From Chlamydiota bacterium (lineage in GTDB: Bacteria; Chlamydiota; Chlamydiia; Chlamydiales; Criblamydiaceae), in contig JAJFMC010000122.1 of assembly GCA_021772365.1 (NCBI GenBank), positions 1 to 16,187 on the forward strand: a DNA stretch of 16,187 bases, in the 5' to 3' direction. Numbering within the stretch: position 1 is the first letter of the stretch; each line of letters opens with the position of its first letter. The translations under genes and the position numbers were made by a program. Under the pieces are notes generated by a model, which worked only from the letters and a program-made list of their open reading frames with translations, ran no database searches and had not been told where the DNA came from. This document shows, piece by piece, positions 6,956 to 13,495 of the stretch.

Positions 6956-7039
6956 TTTTACCGTATATGGAATGCTGTCAAACCTATTTTTGGTCGGTCT
7001 GACCGGCAACTAGTTAAAAAGACTTCCCAATCAACTTAA
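6956..7039 (+). pseudogene. Decayed paralogue fragment of the 5970-6512 orphan gene
   Basis: The first 58 bp match 6123-6180 of the orphan gene at 52 of 58 positions, in the corresponding frame. They read FYRIWNAVKPIFGRSDRQLV, against FYRIWNAVKAIFGQSDWQLA in the gene. A TGA lies just upstream in frame, and a TAA at 7037 follows after KKTSQST. Three of the six differences are synonymous. This suggests the fragment came from a paralogue that had diverged as a working gene, not from a recent copying error. The rest of the 6513-7107 interval holds only the hairpins and the inverted-repeat element listed separately. Confidence 0.65.
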
Positions 7040-7149
7040 TTATAAAACAGACTTGATTCATTCGTAAAAACACAATTTACCATTGCCAATTAATACTCTC
7101 TTAATATATGATTCACCCCATATCATATTATTTTAATAGAATTTACGTT

Positions 7150-7518
7150 ATGGACACAGCAGATTTAAGTTTTACAGCAGCAGCCAAAAGATTTACAGTT
7201 GGTGCTTTTCGTTTTCCTAGAGAGATTTCTGTTATCCTATCAGAAACTGTCAGTAGAATCGCTGCCTTTATTCTAATGTCACCCGCAGGGATATGCGATT
7301 TTGTCATGCATAGCGCATTTATCATCCCCACTTTCATTTACGCATGTGGAAAATCAATGGTATGCTGGAAAGCCCATTTCAACCTACCCTGGCAGCACCT
7401 CAAAAAAATTGGTGATGCCTTTACCATGACCATGCTCGGTAGTCCTGTGAGCCTCATCCACCCCATCCTTGACTATTCTAGTTTAAATGACAGAATGTCT
7501 ACTGTAGTCGTTAACTAA
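7150..7518 (+). CDS. Hypothetical protein with hydrophobic segments
   Basis: I do not recognise a family. It is 122 aa from the ATG at 7150 (MDTADLSFTAAAKRF) or 136 aa from the ATG at 7108; neither has a convincing ribosome-binding site. A moderately hydrophobic centre (about residues 34-70: SRIAAFILMSPAGICDFVMH, then SAFIIPTFIYACG) could span or attach to a membrane. It ends with MLGSPVSLIHPILDYSSL. It sits alone between repeat-rich DNA and the convergent transporter gene. Coding status rests on an open frame with plausible amino-acid composition, so certainty is moderate. Confidence 0.55.
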   Translation: MDTADLSFTAAAKRFTVGAFRFPREISVILSETVSRIAAFILMSPAGICDFVMHSAFIIPTFIYACGKSMVCWKAHFNLPWQHLKKIGDAFTMTMLGSPVSLIHPILDYSSLNDRMSTVVVN

Positions 7519-7531
7519 TTATTACAGATTG

Positions 7532-7581
7532 AGAGGAGTACTGTGAGCGCGTCCCTTACCGAATCCTCTTTGGAGTTTTTT
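7532..7581 (+). terminator. Possible terminator of the 7150-7518 gene
   Basis: AGAGGA (7532-7537) can pair with TCCTCT (7564-7569), followed by TTGGAG and a run of six T (7576-7581). The loop is long, so this is only a candidate. It lies between two convergent genes. Confidence 0.25.
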
Positions 7582-7610
7582 AGTGTAAGGCTTGACCCGA
7601 GTTTCATTAC

Positions 7611-9281
7611 TTACTCACCGATGACCTGATGCTCGACCATCCACCTCTCAAAAACGTCCCACGCTTCCATGTCGATTACTTGGTCACTCGCAAGCAAAGG
7701 AACAGTGTGCTTCCACGCTTCCCGTTCCCAGCCTTGTGTACTCTCGCTCTTGTCGGGATTTGCCTCTAAATACAGTTGAAAGGCCTCTTCAGGATATTCA
7801 CAGCAGAAATTAATACTCTCCTGCATAGCCCGCTGCATACGTTCTTTTAACTGTCCGTCAACTCCATCACCACTGGGTTTTGCTACAATAACCAGCTCGG
7901 GATACGTTGGAACGCCTAGTTCCTCGACAGTGAAATATGCTGTCGGCACTCCCAACATCTTCAACTGCTCACATTCGATATTCCAAAAAGCTCCGTATGT
8001 ATAGTCTACTTTTTTTAGTCCCAGAGAGGTTACTAAGTCGAAATGGATATTCACCATTTTGTGTGGATAAATCCCATTTTCAGCATGCAAGGCATCTAAA
8101 CTTCGGGTACCTGTCCCGTCAATCGAATACCCTGCAACTTTTCCTGATAAGTCAGAAGGCTTTTGTATCCCCTCTCCTTGACGGTAGATCAACCCTCGAA
8201 GCGGCACACCAATCAGTTTAGCGATAGGTTCAAGTTTCGCTCCTGCACGTATCGCTTGCGTCGTTTCAGGAGTATAATAAACTGCCCAATCGGCTTTACC
8301 ACTGGATAAATAGCCAAGGGGATCACTTGGATCGGTAACTTTATACACCTCTAGTGGAATACCATATTTCTCAAAAATCCCTTTTTCGATACCTACATAG
8401 AGGGGGATGTGATTGGGATTGGGTAACCAGTCAAGTACAAGGGTATACTCCTTTTGTGCGGGAAATCCACCGTCCCACCCCACAACAAAAATGCTAAATA
8501 ACGCCATCCATGTTCCTAGTCCTACGGCCATCACTTTTTTCGACTTCCACCGTAGCAAACTCTTCTCACAAACGACTGTTAACAGGAACAGTGTGACACT
8601 CATCATCGTCAAACAGAACAGGGCGGCGAAGCACGTGTCGATATCCGCAGAGCGCCTGCTTTCAAGCATGAGTAACCCAAGTCCATCCTGCCCACCGGCC
8701 CATTCGCCGGCAACGGCACCGATTCCCGCTATGGCCGCGCTGATACGCAATCCGGCACAGAGCTGCGGGAATGCCCATGGAAGCTGTAGTTTCGTAAAAA
8801 TTTGCCATGGAGTTGCATTATTGACTTGGAAATAATCGATCAGTTCTTTAGGTGTGGACTTCAACCCTTCGTAAATCGTCATCGTCAGAGGAAAAAATAT
8901 CATGAGTGCTGTAGGAATCACTATCGATAGATAGGACCACCCAAACCAGATCACCATGATAGGGGCAAGTGTAAAGATCGGAATACACTGAACGATCAAA
9001 AACATGGGCTGCAGAATATAGCGCGCCGTACGGAATAGGTACATCATCCATGCAAAAGGAAAGGCTATGGATAGAGAGATCAAGATTCCGCCAACCATTT
9101 CCTTGAGAGTCACTATTGAATGCTCACCGAAGTTCACTTTGCTGTAAATCAGTTCGTGGATGATGCTCGACGGCGGGGGCAAAACAAATGCCAATGAATA
9201 CGCATACCGCGCCGTTACCTCCCAAACAACAAATATCATCAGAAACGTAACAGCGGAATATCCTATTTTCCTAGACTCCAA
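7611..9281 (-). CDS. Fused ABC permease / substrate-binding protein (ThiX-ThiY-like)
   Basis: One 556-aa protein carries both an inner-membrane permease and its solute-binding domain. Residues about 8-240 are a BPD_transp_1-type permease with about six membrane segments. Its ATPase-docking loop is near 138-185 (YEGLKSTPKELIDYF, then LPWAFPQLCAGLRISAA). An extra hydrophobic segment at about 250-270 would place the rest outside the cytoplasm. Residues about 279-556 are an NMT1/THI5-like binding domain, opening with LVLDWLPNPNHIPLYVGIEK, the hallmark of ThiY proteins that bind pyrimidine precursors of thiamine. Separate genes are the norm. The start is TTG at 9281: AAAGGA lies 6 nt upstream, overlapping the stop of the HEAT-repeat gene 10 bp before, and no better in-frame start exists. 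The substrate is inferred from family only. It probably works with the ATPase at 5153-5854. Confidence 0.85.
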   Translation of the reverse strand: MESRKIGYSAVTFLMIFVVWEVTARYAYSLAFVLPPPSSIIHELIYSKVNFGEHSIVTLKEMVGGILISLSIAFPFAWMMYLFRTARYILQPMFLIVQCIPIFTLAPIMVIWFGWSYLSIVIPTALMIFFPLTMTIYEGLKSTPKELIDYFQVNNATPWQIFTKLQLPWAFPQLCAGLRISAAIAGIGAVAGEWAGGQDGLGLLMLESRRSADIDTCFAALFCLTMMSVTLFLLTVVCEKSLLRWKSKKVMAVGLGTWMALFSIFVVGWDGGFPAQKEYTLVLDWLPNPNHIPLYVGIEKGIFEKYGIPLEVYKVTDPSDPLGYLSSGKADWAVYYTPETTQAIRAGAKLEPIAKLIGVPLRGLIYRQGEGIQKPSDLSGKVAGYSIDGTGTRSLDALHAENGIYPHKMVNIHFDLVTSLGLKKVDYTYGAFWNIECEQLKMLGVPTAYFTVEELGVPTYPELVIVAKPSGDGVDGQLKERMQRAMQESINFCCEYPEEAFQLYLEANPDKSESTQGWEREAWKHTVPLLASDQVIDMEAWDVFERWMVEHQVIGE

Positions 9282-9291
9282 ACTAAATCCT

Positions 9292-11028
9292 TTAGTTGTA
9301 AAGCGCGCGTAGAAGGGAAGCCGCTGCGATGATACGTAAAGTCTGTCGCTGCTCCTTCATCCTTTCCACTAGGAAAGGGACAGATTTATCATGTCCTACC
9401 TGACCTAGTGCTTCTAAAATACGCTCCTTCATATTTTTATCTGCTTCTTTATAACTTTCTATCAACACATCCGTAGCTTTCTCTCCCGCTCCCCACATCG
9501 CCAAAATCAAGGCTGCCTGCACGCGAATTTTTTGGTTGGGGTCATCAAGCAACCTTTCGACCATCTCAACGGAATCGGTATCACCTTCCATCAGCAAAAC
9601 AGCAGAAGCTGCTGCAGTCACTCCCCAGTGCTGTTTTTCAAGAATTTTTTTGATTAGCTCTTCTGCTTTTGGATCTTTTACAATAACGAGGGTATTGAGA
9701 ATTTCTAATCGAACCAACTGATCGGTTCCCTCAGGTAGCTGAGGTACTGCGACACTTCTCTTCACAGTGCTTGGGGCAACTGCGCGAAAAAACCCAAACT
9801 CTTTCCACATCATTTTTTCTTGAGTATTCGTCAATGCCTCATGAAGAGCCTCACACGCCTCTTCGACATCTGATCGCTGAGCAATCAGTCCCATAGCTAA
9901 ATTCATGCGGATATAAGGGTCGTCAGCATTATGGAAGGCCCGAGAAATATAAGGAAAGCCATACTTACCTGTTCCTGCCAGAGCCGATGAAGCAAAAATG
10001 CGTACCTTTTTCTGCGGATGGCCCATCCATTTAACGAAACTTTTCTGTCCTTCGAAGGGTTTGTATATCGTCATCAGCCATGCGGCAGAAATCCCTACAA
10101 CCTCATTCTGATCGGCAATAAGCGGACGTATAAGATCGGGCACCTCTCTCCCGGATATTTCTTCAGGACGAAGAAACCCTATCGTCAAAAGTGCCGCAGC
10201 GCGAACTTCAGGGTTACTATCTCTGAGTAACGGAACGATCAGATCGAGGTCATCACAATTTTCGGCTGTTGCAAGAAACTGGCAGCCTAGCTGCCTTTGT
10301 CCTGCGTGGATGCTTGAGACGAGGGTAGCGATCTCCTTGCGACCGGCTTTGTCGTGGATTGTTGCGACAGCTTCGATGGCCGCTGTTCTGACCTCTTTTG
10401 CAGTGCGAGGAGATTGGATCATCTGCATCAAATCCGGAAGAGCCTCTTTGATACGCATGCTCCCAACAGCTTGCGTGAGCCGTAGTTTAATGACCCATGT
10501 TTGCTCATTGCGAAACATTCTGAGCACTTCTCTACGCAACCGTTCATCCAACATATTGGAAACAAGTTGAAGAGTCACCTCACGGACCATCGCATCGTAA
10601 TCGTTCAAGCTCCGTTGCAGCATGACAACACCTTTAGCATCTTGACCAAAATAGGCACCAAGAACTGCGATGAGACGTACGAGTGGCGATGACGATTTTG
10701 TTCCTTTATCAATCACTCCCCAAGCCATCGATTCTAATACTTTTCGTTGACTGTATGGTTCCGGAACGAGATCGCGATAATAGTCCCAAGCACGGAACAT
10801 CTCTCGATCATTCCCTTCAAGAGCTAGTGAATTGATATACGCTTCAATGAGAGTTGATGAATGAGGATATTTCTTTATTCCTTCTCGAGCTTCTCTCGAT
10901 GCAGATTTACTGTCACCGATTTGCTGGTGTGCATTCACCTTTTTAGCAAGTTCCGTTTCGTTAAGAGCGTGACCTTGTGTTGCAAATAGAAGAATACAAT
11001 ATAGGGCTGGATATAGGCGGCTCATCAT
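9292..11028 (-). CDS. Secreted/periplasmic HEAT-repeat protein
   Basis: A 578-aa protein. Residues 1-21 form a signal peptide (hydrophobic LYPALYCILLFAT, likely cleavage after Gly-His-Ala21), so it acts outside the cytoplasm. Residues about 22-95 are helical and TPR-like. From about 105 to the end there are successive HEAT-type helical pairs such as DSNPEVRAAALLTIGFL, DDPYIRMNLAMGLIA, DPNQKIRVQAALILAMWG and LRIIAAASLLRAL. These build a curved solenoid for protein-protein binding. No catalytic motif is seen. The ATG at 11028 overlaps the stop of the upstream hydrolase by 4 bp (ATGA) with no Shine-Dalgarno, so translation is probably coupled; a second ATG follows at once. It stands just ahead of the transporter gene in the same operon. 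I recall HEAT-repeat proteins in this chromosomal area of other chlamydiae but cannot confirm orthology. Confidence 0.85.
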   Translation of the reverse strand: MMSRLYPALYCILLFATQGHALNETELAKKVNAHQQIGDSKSASREAREGIKKYPHSSTLIEAYINSLALEGNDREMFRAWDYYRDLVPEPYSQRKVLESMAWGVIDKGTKSSSPLVRLIAVLGAYFGQDAKGVVMLQRSLNDYDAMVREVTLQLVSNMLDERLRREVLRMFRNEQTWVIKLRLTQAVGSMRIKEALPDLMQMIQSPRTAKEVRTAAIEAVATIHDKAGRKEIATLVSSIHAGQRQLGCQFLATAENCDDLDLIVPLLRDSNPEVRAAALLTIGFLRPEEISGREVPDLIRPLIADQNEVVGISAAWLMTIYKPFEGQKSFVKWMGHPQKKVRIFASSALAGTGKYGFPYISRAFHNADDPYIRMNLAMGLIAQRSDVEEACEALHEALTNTQEKMMWKEFGFFRAVAPSTVKRSVAVPQLPEGTDQLVRLEILNTLVIVKDPKAEELIKKILEKQHWGVTAAASAVLLMEGDTDSVEMVERLLDDPNQKIRVQAALILAMWGAGEKATDVLIESYKEADKNMKERILEALGQVGHDKSVPFLVERMKEQRQTLRIIAAASLLRALYN

Positions 11029-11582
11029 TTGATTAATTGACTGATCTGTTTAAACTCCGAAGCCTTTGAGTCGGTCAGCAACTCAAATAAAACCGTTTCG
11101 ACACTCGTCACACGAGCGCCCCAGTCACGCAGTTCAGCAATAGCAGTAGAAAAGTCGTAGATCGATCTCGATGTAATCGCGTCGTTGATGACAACGACAC
11201 CTTTACCATTTTGTAATAAGTCAATAGCCGTTTGTAATATGCATACGTGAGCTTCCATACCTACAAGCACCCAATTACTATAGGGTAAGGATAGGATGTG
11301 CTCCTTAATTTTATCGTCTCCAAGACAAGAAAATGTCGTTTTCGAAAAGTAAGGACACCGATCTTCAGGTAGCTCCTCTCGTAATTGTAAGAGTGTCTTA
11401 CCCATTTTCTCGGGGTACTGCTCGGTTACCACCATCGGGACATCCAGAATATTCATCGCTTGAACAAAAATTTTCGTCGCATGAAACATCTCGCAAGACC
11501 GCTCGACATGAGCATATAGCCTTTCTTGAATGTCTATGACCAGAACCCCTGTGTCGCCTCTTTCCAATCGCTTCAATGTCAT
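11025..11582 (-). CDS. Isochorismatase-like cysteine hydrolase
   Basis: A 185-aa cytoplasmic protein of the isochorismatase/nicotinamidase superfamily, close in size to YcaC and ISOC1-type members. The Asp-Lys-Cys triad is present: Asp17 in VLVIDIQERL, Lys81 in YFSKTTFSCL and Cys114 in VGMEAHVCILQTA, with a following NDAITSRS segment. Without the metal-site residues of true nicotinamidases (no DxHxxxH seen) and with no siderophore genes nearby, its substrate cannot be named. It lies 6 bp after the HinT stop and overlaps the HEAT-repeat gene start by 4 bp, in the middle of a five-gene operon. Confidence 0.88.
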   Translation of the reverse strand: MTLKRLERGDTGVLVIDIQERLYAHVERSCEMFHATKIFVQAMNILDVPMVVTEQYPEKMGKTLLQLREELPEDRCPYFSKTTFSCLGDDKIKEHILSLPYSNWVLVGMEAHVCILQTAIDLLQNGKGVVVINDAITSRSIYDFSTAIAELRDWGARVTSVETVLFELLTDSKASEFKQISQLIK

Positions 11583-11588
11583 CGTCTA

Positions 11589-11924
11589 TTAACCTAAAGC
11601 CCCTAGCTTCCGTCCACCCAGGAGGTGGAAATGTAAATGAAAAACCTGCTGCCCCGAAGGAACACCATTATTCGTTATGAGCCGATACCCATCCTCAACG
11701 CCGAACTCTTTGGCAAGCTGCTGTGCTACTACTACCATCTCGCTGATAAGAGAGAGATCCTCTGAACTTACAGACTGTAAATCAGGAATCTCTTTCTTCG
11801 GTATAATCAAGAGGTGAACCGGAGCGACGGGGTTGATATCTTTAAACGCTAATATACGTTCATTCTCAAACACTTTGTCGGAAGGGATCTCTCCCTTAAT
11901 GATCTTAGAAAATATCGTACTCAT
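11589..11924 (-). CDS. hinT: HIT-family nucleotide hydrolase (HinT-like)
   Basis: An 111-aa protein of the HINT branch of the histidine-triad family, which hydrolyses purine nucleoside phosphoramidates and aminoacyl-adenylates. The triad is H96-x-H98-x-H100 in QQVFHLHFHLLGG, with His98 as nucleophile. The N-terminal FSKIIKGEIPSDKVFE and the HLLIIPKKEI strand are also typical. Length matches bacterial HinT. A strong Shine-Dalgarno (AAGGAG, 5 nt before ATG) sits inside the end of the upstream gene, and the start overlaps that gene's stop by 4 bp (ATGA). C. trachomatis has a HIT gene next to a MYG1-type gene in the same order, from memory (CT385, CT386). Confidence 0.93.
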   Translation of the reverse strand: MSTIFSKIIKGEIPSDKVFENERILAFKDINPVAPVHLLIIPKKEIPDLQSVSSEDLSLISEMVVVAQQLAKEFGVEDGYRLITNNGVPSGQQVFHLHFHLLGGRKLGALG

Positions 11925-12814
11925 TGCAACTCCTTTTTCGCTTGCTGCAACGTATATTCAAGAGCTTTTAACGCATCCTCTTTCGTCTCCCAAACGGAAA
12001 TAAACCGCCCTTTATGACAGAAAATAGCGCCTTCAATTCCAGAAATATCTTTCAGATCTCCCTCAAGATGCCCAGCCCAATCGAGTGGTAATGGAAGCCG
12101 TACCTCCATTTTATCATCAGGAGTAGGAGGAATACCGCGCAATTTCCAATGTGTCCCTGCCGGCATAACCACAAACTTTGCCGAGTGGTTAATCCCTCCC
12201 AGCTCAAAAAACAGATCCATCCAAGGAATTGCCCGATCGAAGATCAAACACTCGTCACTAGGTTCCATCGCCTGCACGACATCTTCGCGACAGGAATGAA
12301 CGTACTGGTAGCGATTCCACATACGTTGAAGGTGTCCGATAGCGAAATCTAAAGCGACAAAAAAAGCAGTGTCTTGCTCTTCGGGTTTTGAGTCATATTT
12401 TATCGGTGTAAAGTTAGCCATGACATGGGAGTAGGTGCAAAAGCCTGGTATTTGTGGGTCTAGCCCATTATCGTGATCGTCAACACCGGAAATTAAATTA
12501 TTGTTGAAATAATAATAGACACGTTCATCAAGGATATAGGTTTCCTTGAGGTAGAGAAGAATCATCCCCGCACTACTTAAACTTCCCTGGTACTCAACCT
12601 GATGATGATCAAAAAGTTTTTTACTTTGATCGTAAATTCCCCCGACATCGCACACGTATTCGCACAGATTTAATTTCAAAGGTTCGCGGGTTCTTTGGAT
12701 TTTATCCCGATCCACCAAACCAAAGACGATCAGTAACGCACAAGCCGTCACCTCATCAGCATGAAACGTCCCATCATGGGTACCACAACTTTTAGGAATT
12801 ATTTTTTCAACCAT
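11921..12814 (-). CDS. MYG1/UPF0160 family metal-dependent hydrolase
   Basis: A 297-aa cytoplasmic protein of the MYG1 family, related to DHH phosphoesterases. Diagnostic motifs: THDGTFHADE (12-21), LFDHHQ with the DHH triad (69-71) and SGVDDHDNG (109-117), which together supply metal-binding Asp/His residues. The C-terminal part (LPLPLDWAGH, IFCHKGRFISVWETKEDAL) is also conserved in the family. Eukaryotic MYG1 is a 3'-5' RNA exonuclease; the bacterial role is not settled, though RNA or oligonucleotide processing is a fair guess. It is the first gene of the five-gene minus-strand operon. Its ATG at 12814 has only a weak AGG upstream. Its stop overlaps the HinT start. Confidence 0.9.
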   Translation of the reverse strand: MVEKIIPKSCGTHDGTFHADEVTACALLIVFGLVDRDKIQRTREPLKLNLCEYVCDVGGIYDQSKKLFDHHQVEYQGSLSSAGMILLYLKETYILDERVYYYFNNNLISGVDDHDNGLDPQIPGFCTYSHVMANFTPIKYDSKPEEQDTAFFVALDFAIGHLQRMWNRYQYVHSCREDVVQAMEPSDECLIFDRAIPWMDLFFELGGINHSAKFVVMPAGTHWKLRGIPPTPDDKMEVRLPLPLDWAGHLEGDLKDISGIEGAIFCHKGRFISVWETKEDALKALEYTLQQAKKELQ

Positions 12815-13200
12815 AACGGTATACCTGAGTATTCACCGAAGATTGAAAATTATGACACAAAGAATTTTTAAATCCAAGGATGGAATTGCAAAACCAATAA
12901 TTCCCAGTATTTTGTCGTGCCCGTACCAACCAATAGGCGGTAAGTTATACATTACTTGAGTAGAGGATACTTGCCACTAAAAGAAGAAAATAATGAGTTA
13001 TCAACATTTTTTGACAATTATTTACAAACTATTAAAACCACATATTTAAGTACCCTCATTGAATCCACCTTCTTTAGAGATGATTTACTCAACTTAACGT
13101 TAACGACTTAAAACAACATGCATTTCGTAACACCAACAGTATCAGTCGGAACACGCCTTACAATCCCCATCGCATTTCCCGCACTACGAACAACCTATTA

Positions 13201-13241
13201 ACACATTTCCCACATGATTCCCCCAATGTGTGAATTCACAC
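13201..13241. promoter_or_regulatory. Palindromic operator-like site
   Basis: GTGTGAATTCACAC at 13228-13241 is a perfect 14-bp palindrome. A second inverted pair, ACACATT (13201-13207) and AATGTGT (13225-13231), overlaps its left half. Such nested symmetry between divergent genes suggests a dimeric regulator site. No regulator gene is in the window. Confidence 0.45.
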
Positions 13242-13302
13242 CTCTCAACTACCGTACATAAACCGTAATCCATCAAAAACTCAGCTGTATTAACGCTCTT
13301 TA

Positions 13303-13373
13303 TCTCTCTGTATACTTAGTGATCTCTGTATTGAATATTAACGCCTTACCACAGAAAACAGAGAGAACAGAGA
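13303..13373. repeat. Repeated TCTCTGT / ACAGAGA inverted motifs
   Basis: TCTCTCTGT (13303-13311) is a perfect inverted match to ACAGAGAGA (13358-13366). A second TCTCTGT (13323-13329) matches ACAGAGA at 13367-13373. Two alternative pairings are possible, which could form a leader-RNA structure or repeated binding sites ahead of the LOG-domain gene. Confidence 0.4.
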
Positions 13374-13432
13374 CTGTGTTTGAGAGCCCCAGTCAATATC
13401 TACCCCCTGGGGGACCTATCTGATGATGCGTA

Positions 13433-13462
13433 TTTTCAATATTTACGGTAATGTGCTATAGG
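13433..13462 (+). promoter_or_regulatory. Candidate promoter of the LOG-domain gene
   Basis: TTTTCA (13433-13438) and CTATAG/TATAGG (13456-13462) are spaced by 17-18 bp, about 35 bp before the ATG. The match to sigma-70 consensus is only moderate. Confidence 0.3.
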
Positions 13463-13495
13463 TAACGAACAGAGATTAGCAAGGAATAACTAACA

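Larger units (their letters stand above)
12815..13495. other. 681-bp divergent intergenic region
   Basis: No convincing gene is found here. It separates the minus-strand MYG1 operon from the plus-strand LOG-domain gene and must hold both promoters. It contains a perfect palindrome (13228-13241), TTAACGTTAA near 13095, paired TCTCTGT/ACAGAGA repeats (13303-13373) and a CCCCCTGGGGG block (13403-13413). A 27-codon ATG frame at 13118-13201 has no ribosome-binding site and is not called. Confidence 0.6.

Noticed and set aside
11025..11582. Calling the hydrolase a nicotinamidase or an isochorismatase proper
   Set aside because: The Asp-Lys-Cys triad is shared by the whole superfamily. The metal site of nicotinamidases is not seen, and no siderophore genes are nearby.
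13118..13201. A 27-codon ATG frame in the divergent intergenic region
   Set aside because: No Shine-Dalgarno, very short, no recognisable motif. Chance cannot be excluded.
13403..13413. CCCCCTGGGGG as an intrinsic terminator
   Set aside because: There is no T run after it on either strand and the loop would be too small. It lies just upstream of a gene start, not after a gene.
12815..13495. Possible TPP riboswitch for the ThiXY-like operon
   Set aside because: I looked for CTGAGA followed by the ACCTGATCTGGATAATGCC-type segment on the minus strand here and near 5100 and did not see it.
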